A stretch of DNA of 64,000 nucleotides. Origin: Tannerella forsythia (GTDB taxonomy: Bacteria; Bacteroidota; Bacteroidia; Bacteroidales; Tannerellaceae). The notes under the pieces were generated by a model, which saw only the letters and a program-made list of their open reading frames with translations, was not told where the DNA came from and made no database searches. Location of the stretch: NCBI RefSeq assembly GCF_001006485.1, contig NZ_JUET01000083.1:1-64000 (forward strand), given 5' to 3'. The translations under genes were made by a program, and so were the position numbers. Shown here one piece after another: positions 60,497 to 64,000 of this stretch; position 1 is the stretch's first letter; each line of letters begins with the position of its first letter.

Positions 60497-61858
60497 ATGA
60501 ATCCGAAGAAGTTTTTATTACAAGAGAAAGATATTCCCACTGCATGGTATAATATCGTAGCCGATATGAAGACAAAGCCGATGCCCATGCTCAATCCGGC
60601 TACTCGGCAGCCGATGACGGCCGAGGATCTCTACCCGCTCTTCGCCACCGGGTTGGCACAACAGGAGTTGAACGTGACGGACACATGGATCGAAATCCCC
60701 GAGGAGGTGTGCGACCTCTACAAGAACTGGCGCCCCACGCCGCTCGTCCGGGCCTACGGTCTGGAGCGCGCATTGGATACTCCGGCACATATTTATTTCA
60801 AGAATGAGAGTGTCAGCCCCATCGGTTCGCACAAGCTCAACTCGGCGCTCGCACAAGCTTATTTCTGCCGGAAAGATGGGGTGACGAACATCACCACCGA
60901 GACGGGCGCTGGACAATGGGGCGCGGCAATGTCGTATGCGGCCAAGGCTTTCGGGTTGGAGCTGGCCGTCTATATGGTCAAGATCAGTTATAATCAGAAG
61001 CCCTACCGTCGTTCGATGATGCAGACATTCGGGGCACAGGTCATCGCTTCGCCGAGCATGAGTACGAAGTCGGGAAGGAAGATATTGACGGATCACCCGA
61101 CGTATCAGGGCAGCCTCGGCACGGCGATTTCCGAAGCCGTGGAGCTGGCCATGCAGACACCTAACTGCAAGTACGTGTTGGGCAGTGTGCTCAACCATGT
61201 GGCGCTCCACCAGACGGTGATCGGTCTGGAGGCGGAGAAGCAGATGGAGATGGCGGGCGAATATCCGGATGTGGTGATCGCGTGCTTCGGCGGAGGGTCC
61301 AATTTCTCCGGCCTGTCGTTCCCCTTCCTAAGGCATAAGCTGACCGAGGGTCGCACACTACGTGTCGTGGCGGCCGAACCGGCATCATGCCCGAAGCTGA
61401 CGCGTGGCCGCTTCCAATACGACTTCGGCGACGAAGCGGGTCACACACCGCTCATTCCTATGTATACGCTCGGCCACACGTTCTCCCCGGCACATATCCA
61501 CGCCGGCGGACTGCGTTACCACGGTGCCGGAGCCATTGTCAGTCAACTGAAGAAGGAGGGGCTGATGGACGCCGTCGACATCCCGCAGCTTGAGACGTTC
61601 GACGCCGCCCGACTCTTCGCCAAGACGGAGGGTATCATCCCCGCACCCGAGTCGGCTCACGCTATCGCCGCTACGATCCGGGAAGCGAAGGAGGCGAAGG
61701 AGGAAGGCAAAGCACGCACGATCCTCTTCAACCTTTCGGGCCACGGACTGATCGATATGGCTGCCTATGACCTGTATCTGGCCGGCGACCTGACCAACTA
61801 CGAACTTCCCGACGAGGAACTGAAGAAATCAACCCAAGATCTGGAACAGATTATTTAA
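60497..61858 (+). CDS. trpB: Tryptophan synthase beta chain, TrpB2-like
   Basis: A PLP enzyme that joins indole and serine to tryptophan. The start at 60497 (MNPKKFLLQEKDIPTAWYNI) gives 453 residues; an upstream in-frame ATG would add 49 unrelated residues across the promoter. The long N-terminal region, the PLP lysine Lys113 in VSPIGSHKLNSALAQAYF, TETGAGQWGAAMSYAAKAFG and the phosphate-binding GGGSNFSGLSFPF identify the TrpB2 class. That class can work without TrpA. No other trp gene is nearby, so this is an orphan copy for indole salvage or a paralogue. Third positions are G+C-rich. Confidence 0.94.
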   Translation: MNPKKFLLQEKDIPTAWYNIVADMKTKPMPMLNPATRQPMTAEDLYPLFATGLAQQELNVTDTWIEIPEEVCDLYKNWRPTPLVRAYGLERALDTPAHIYFKNESVSPIGSHKLNSALAQAYFCRKDGVTNITTETGAGQWGAAMSYAAKAFGLELAVYMVKISYNQKPYRRSMMQTFGAQVIASPSMSTKSGRKILTDHPTYQGSLGTAISEAVELAMQTPNCKYVLGSVLNHVALHQTVIGLEAEKQMEMAGEYPDVVIACFGGGSNFSGLSFPFLRHKLTEGRTLRVVAAEPASCPKLTRGRFQYDFGDEAGHTPLIPMYTLGHTFSPAHIHAGGLRYHGAGAIVSQLKKEGLMDAVDIPQLETFDAARLFAKTEGIIPAPESAHAIAATIREAKEAKEEGKARTILFNLSGHGLIDMAAYDLYLAGDLTNYELPDEELKKSTQDLEQII

Positions 61859-61970
61859 TCACAACACATCGGACAATGATATTCCTGCAAAACCGGCGAC
61901 ACAATAAAACAAAGCGGCAGTCCGTTCTTCAAAAGAAAACGAAAATCAATTACACTAAAACCTGTAAAAA

Positions 61971-63017
61971 ATGATAACGAACTGGATAATCATGATGGCA
62001 ACATGTATGATGGGACTGTCGGGCGGAGAGAATCCGCAGACCAACCCCAAAGATAAGCAACAAGAGAAAGAAATCTATCTGGCCGGAGGATGTTTCTGGG
62101 GAACGGAACATTTTCTGAAGCAGATCGAAGGTGTAAAAACAACGCAGGCCGGATATGCTAACGGCAACAAAAAGAATCCGACCTATCAAGAGGTATGTAC
62201 GGGTACGACCGATTTTGCGGAGACGGTAAAGGTGGAATACAACCCTGCCACGGCAGAGTTGCCTTTCCTTATCGAGCTGTTCTTTAAAACAATCGATCCT
62301 ACGAGCCTCAACAAGCAGGGGAATGACCGGGGCACGCAATACCGGACGGGGATTTATTACACCGATCCGGCCGATCTGCCGGTCATTCAGCAAACCGTAA
62401 ACCGGTTGGCATTGGCGTACAAACGTCCGTTAGCCGTAGAGATAAAGCCGTTGGTCAATTTCTATGCGGCCGAAGATTACCATCAGGATTACCTCGACAA
62501 GAATCCCGGCGGTTATTGCCACATCGATCCGTCGTTGTTCAAACTGGCACGCAACGCACGGATGGAGAAACCCCGATCCTACGTCAAGCCGGACGACAGC
62601 GTCCTGCGCGAACAGCTTACGCCCGAACAGTATGCCGTAACTCAGGAGAATGCGACCGAACGCCCTTTCCGGAATGCTTACTGGAATGAACACCGTCCGG
62701 GCATTTACGTCGATATTACCACCGGCGAACCGTTGTTCGTCTCGACCGATAAGTTCGACTCCGGATGCGGATGGCCAAGTTTCTCGAAACCGATCGACCG
62801 CAAGTTAGTGGTAGAGAAAAAAGATACCTCGCACGGAATGATCCGCAAAGAAGTGCGCAGCTCAACGGGCAATGCCCATCTGGGACACGTCTTCGACGAC
62901 GGCCCGAAAGACAAAGGAGGGCTGCGTTACTGCATCAACAGCGCCTCACTGCGGTTCATTCCGAAAGAAAAGATGGAAGCCGAAGGGTACGGAAGCTACA
63001 TCGGGATGGTCAAATAA
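61971..63017 (+). CDS. msrAB: Bifunctional methionine sulfoxide reductase MsrA/MsrB
   Basis: It repairs both S- and R-methionine sulfoxides. The N-terminal MsrA domain has the catalytic Cys41 in [10 protein letters not shown] plus [20 protein letters not shown]. The C-terminal MsrB domain has [32 protein letters not shown] and the catalytic Cys in [13 protein letters not shown]. The zinc-binding CxxC pairs of some MsrB proteins are not seen. The first 18 residues are hydrophobic with a possible lipobox (IMMATC), so the enzyme may be exported to the periplasm, where it would counter host oxidants. The 348-residue length fits the fused form. Confidence 0.95.
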   Translation: MITNWIIMMATCMMGLSGGENPQTNPKDKQQEKEIYLAGGCFWGTEHFLKQIEGVKTTQAGYANGNKKNPTYQEVCTGTTDFAETVKVEYNPATAELPFLIELFFKTIDPTSLNKQGNDRGTQYRTGIYYTDPADLPVIQQTVNRLALAYKRPLAVEIKPLVNFYAAEDYHQDYLDKNPGGYCHIDPSLFKLARNARMEKPRSYVKPDDSVLREQLTPEQYAVTQENATERPFRNAYWNEHRPGIYVDITTGEPLFVSTDKFDSGCGWPSFSKPIDRKLVVEKKDTSHGMIRKEVRSSTGNAHLGHVFDDGPKDKGGLRYCINSASLRFIPKEKMEAEGYGSYIGMVK

Positions 63018-63125
63018 ATCTTCGGCACACCTCCATAGCCATACCAAAGTTTTTTTCAACAAAGGAAGATTTTCGGGGCTAAAGTTTTTTCTTGTTTCGC
63101 CCGGAATGTCTTCCTTTGCGAGGTA

Positions 63126-64000
63126 ATGAACGAGGGGATTTTAGAGAAACTGAAGATACTGGCCGAGTCGGCCAAATACGATGTCTCGTGCGCTTCGAGC
63201 GGCACGGTGCGCAGAAACACATCCGGCGGATTAGGCAATACCGTCGGCGGGATGGGCATCTGCCATAGCTTCACGGACGACGGACGTTGCGTGTCTCTCC
63301 TCAAAATCATGCTCACGAACCATTGCATGTACGACTGTGCTTACTGCATCAACCGTCACAGCAACGATCATCCGCGAGCCACATTCTCGGTCAGCGAACT
63401 GGTAGAACTGACCATCGAGTTTTACCGTCGCAACTATATCGAGGGGCTGTTTCTCAGCTCCGGCATCATGCGCAGCCCCGACTATACGATGGAACGCATG
63501 GTGCGTGTCGTCAAAGACCTTCGCACGGCGCATCGTTTCAACGGGTATATTCACTTGAAGAGCATCCCCGGATGCAGTCGGGAACTGGTCAACGAAGGAG
63601 GGCTTTATGCCGACCGTATGAGTGTCAACCTCGAAATCCCGACAGAGCAAAACCTGAAACTCCTCGCGCCGGAGAAAGATTTTCAAAGCGTCTTCACACC
63701 GATGCGCTACATTCAGCAGGGCATGTTGCAAAGCCTCGAAGACCGGCGCAAGTTCCGGCATGCTCCGCGTTTTGTTCCCGCCGGACAAAGCACGCAGATG
63801 ATCGTGGGCGCTACCTCCGAGACTGATAAGGAAATCCTCTCCATCTCGTCCGCCCTGTACCGCCGACCAAGTATGAAACGCGTCTATTATTCGGGATACA
63901 TACCGGTGAATACATACGATAAACGCCTGCCTGCCCTGAGGCAAGCTCCTTTGATACGTGAGAACCGGCTCTATCAAGCCGACTGGCTCATGCGCTTTTA
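63126..64000 (+). CDS. Radical SAM protein, putative DNA modification/repair family (TIGR03916), cut by the window end
   Basis: The frame from the ATG at 63126 runs 291 codons to the end of the window without a stop. The radical SAM cluster motif is NHCMYDCAYCINR (Cx3Cx2C) at about residues 66-78. The surrounding text (KYDVSCASSGTVRRNTSGGL; RATFSVSELVELTIEFYRRN; LFLSSGIMRSPDYTMERM) matches the family annotated as putative DNA modification/repair radical SAM protein. Its usual partner, a uracil-DNA-glycosylase-like protein, would be expected just downstream. The likely -7 box TTCCTTTG at 63111-63118 lies only 8 bases from the ATG, so the mRNA may be nearly leaderless. Confidence 0.88.
   Translation, partial: MNEGILEKLKILAESAKYDVSCASSGTVRRNTSGGLGNTVGGMGICHSFTDDGRCVSLLKIMLTNHCMYDCAYCINRHSNDHPRATFSVSELVELTIEFYRRNYIEGLFLSSGIMRSPDYTMERMVRVVKDLRTAHRFNGYIHLKSIPGCSRELVNEGGLYADRMSVNLEIPTEQNLKLLAPEKDFQSVFTPMRYIQQGMLQSLEDRRKFRHAPRFVPAGQSTQMIVGATSETDKEILSISSALYRRPSMKRVYYSGYIPVNTYDKRLPALRQAPLIRENRLYQADWLMRF

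Noticed and set aside
1-64000. tRNA or rRNA genes
   Set aside because: No sequence with tRNA arms or recognisable rRNA segments was found on reading through. A dedicated scan could still reveal one.

Overview
The window reads as chromosomal DNA of a member of the Bacteroidales, probably Tannerellaceae or Porphyromonadaceae, with a Tannerella-like organism the best guess by gene content. Support comes from several sides. Many genes carry the Bacteroidetes promoter signature TAnnTTTG, often with TTTG 19-21 bases upstream. The product families are typical of the phylum: GLPGLI protein, TonB-receptor-like barrel, DUF5683, UPF0316, a Ser-type sulfatase, a GH109 enzyme and a triple-tyrosine sensor with a C-terminal helix-turn-helix. 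The gene order parA-parB-DUF5683-LysM transglycosylase-relA/spoT is also typical. No rRNA or tRNA gene, CRISPR array or intact insertion sequence was recognised.

Layout. 1-1000: an AT-rich edge with a gene cut by the window start and a transposase remnant. 1005-5605: topoisomerase IV subunit A, an outer-membrane-type protein and an S41 peptidase lipoprotein. 5893-12151: a segregation / cell-wall / stringent-response operon. 12152-13214: a repeat-dense convergent intergenic region containing a palindromic repeat, short tandem repeats, a 300-base element with terminal inverted repeats, and a long 21-base-phased array. 13215-19359: antiporter, MerR regulator and M23 peptidase on the minus strand, facing alaS-aroB across overlapping divergent promoters. 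19413-23429: a DUF6249 membrane protein, a sulfatase and a GH109 enzyme.

23545-34891: a complete histidine-degradation set (hutU, ftcD, hutI, fchA, hutH). It is interrupted by a block holding a DUF6624 protein, a degenerate nucleotidyltransferase and a VIT/VWA protein, and a second time by a four-helix-bundle gene bordered by complementary repeats. 34975-38927: a tiny signal-bearing peptide, a GLPGLI protein and a TonB-receptor-like barrel. 39104-46288: an S1 RNA-binding protein, a DUF3142-like lipoprotein, an acid phosphatase with a phosphate-type porin, UPF0316, a LolD-like ATPase and a sodium symporter. 46606-54839: aldose epimerase, then nadA overlapping a large membrane sensor-regulator, a TPR protein, DUF2461 and a methyltransferase-like protein. 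54894-64000: two envelope proteins, a thioesterase, dprA, a phosphoethanolamine transferase, a putative minus-strand small RNA, a LytTR remnant, an orphan TrpB, MsrAB and a radical SAM protein that runs off the window.

The signals most worth following are the 21-base-phased array at 12742-13113, the IVS-like four-helix-bundle element inside the hut operon, the promoter-plus-terminator small RNA at 60041-60118, and the peptide-GLPGLI-barrel locus at 35037-38927.
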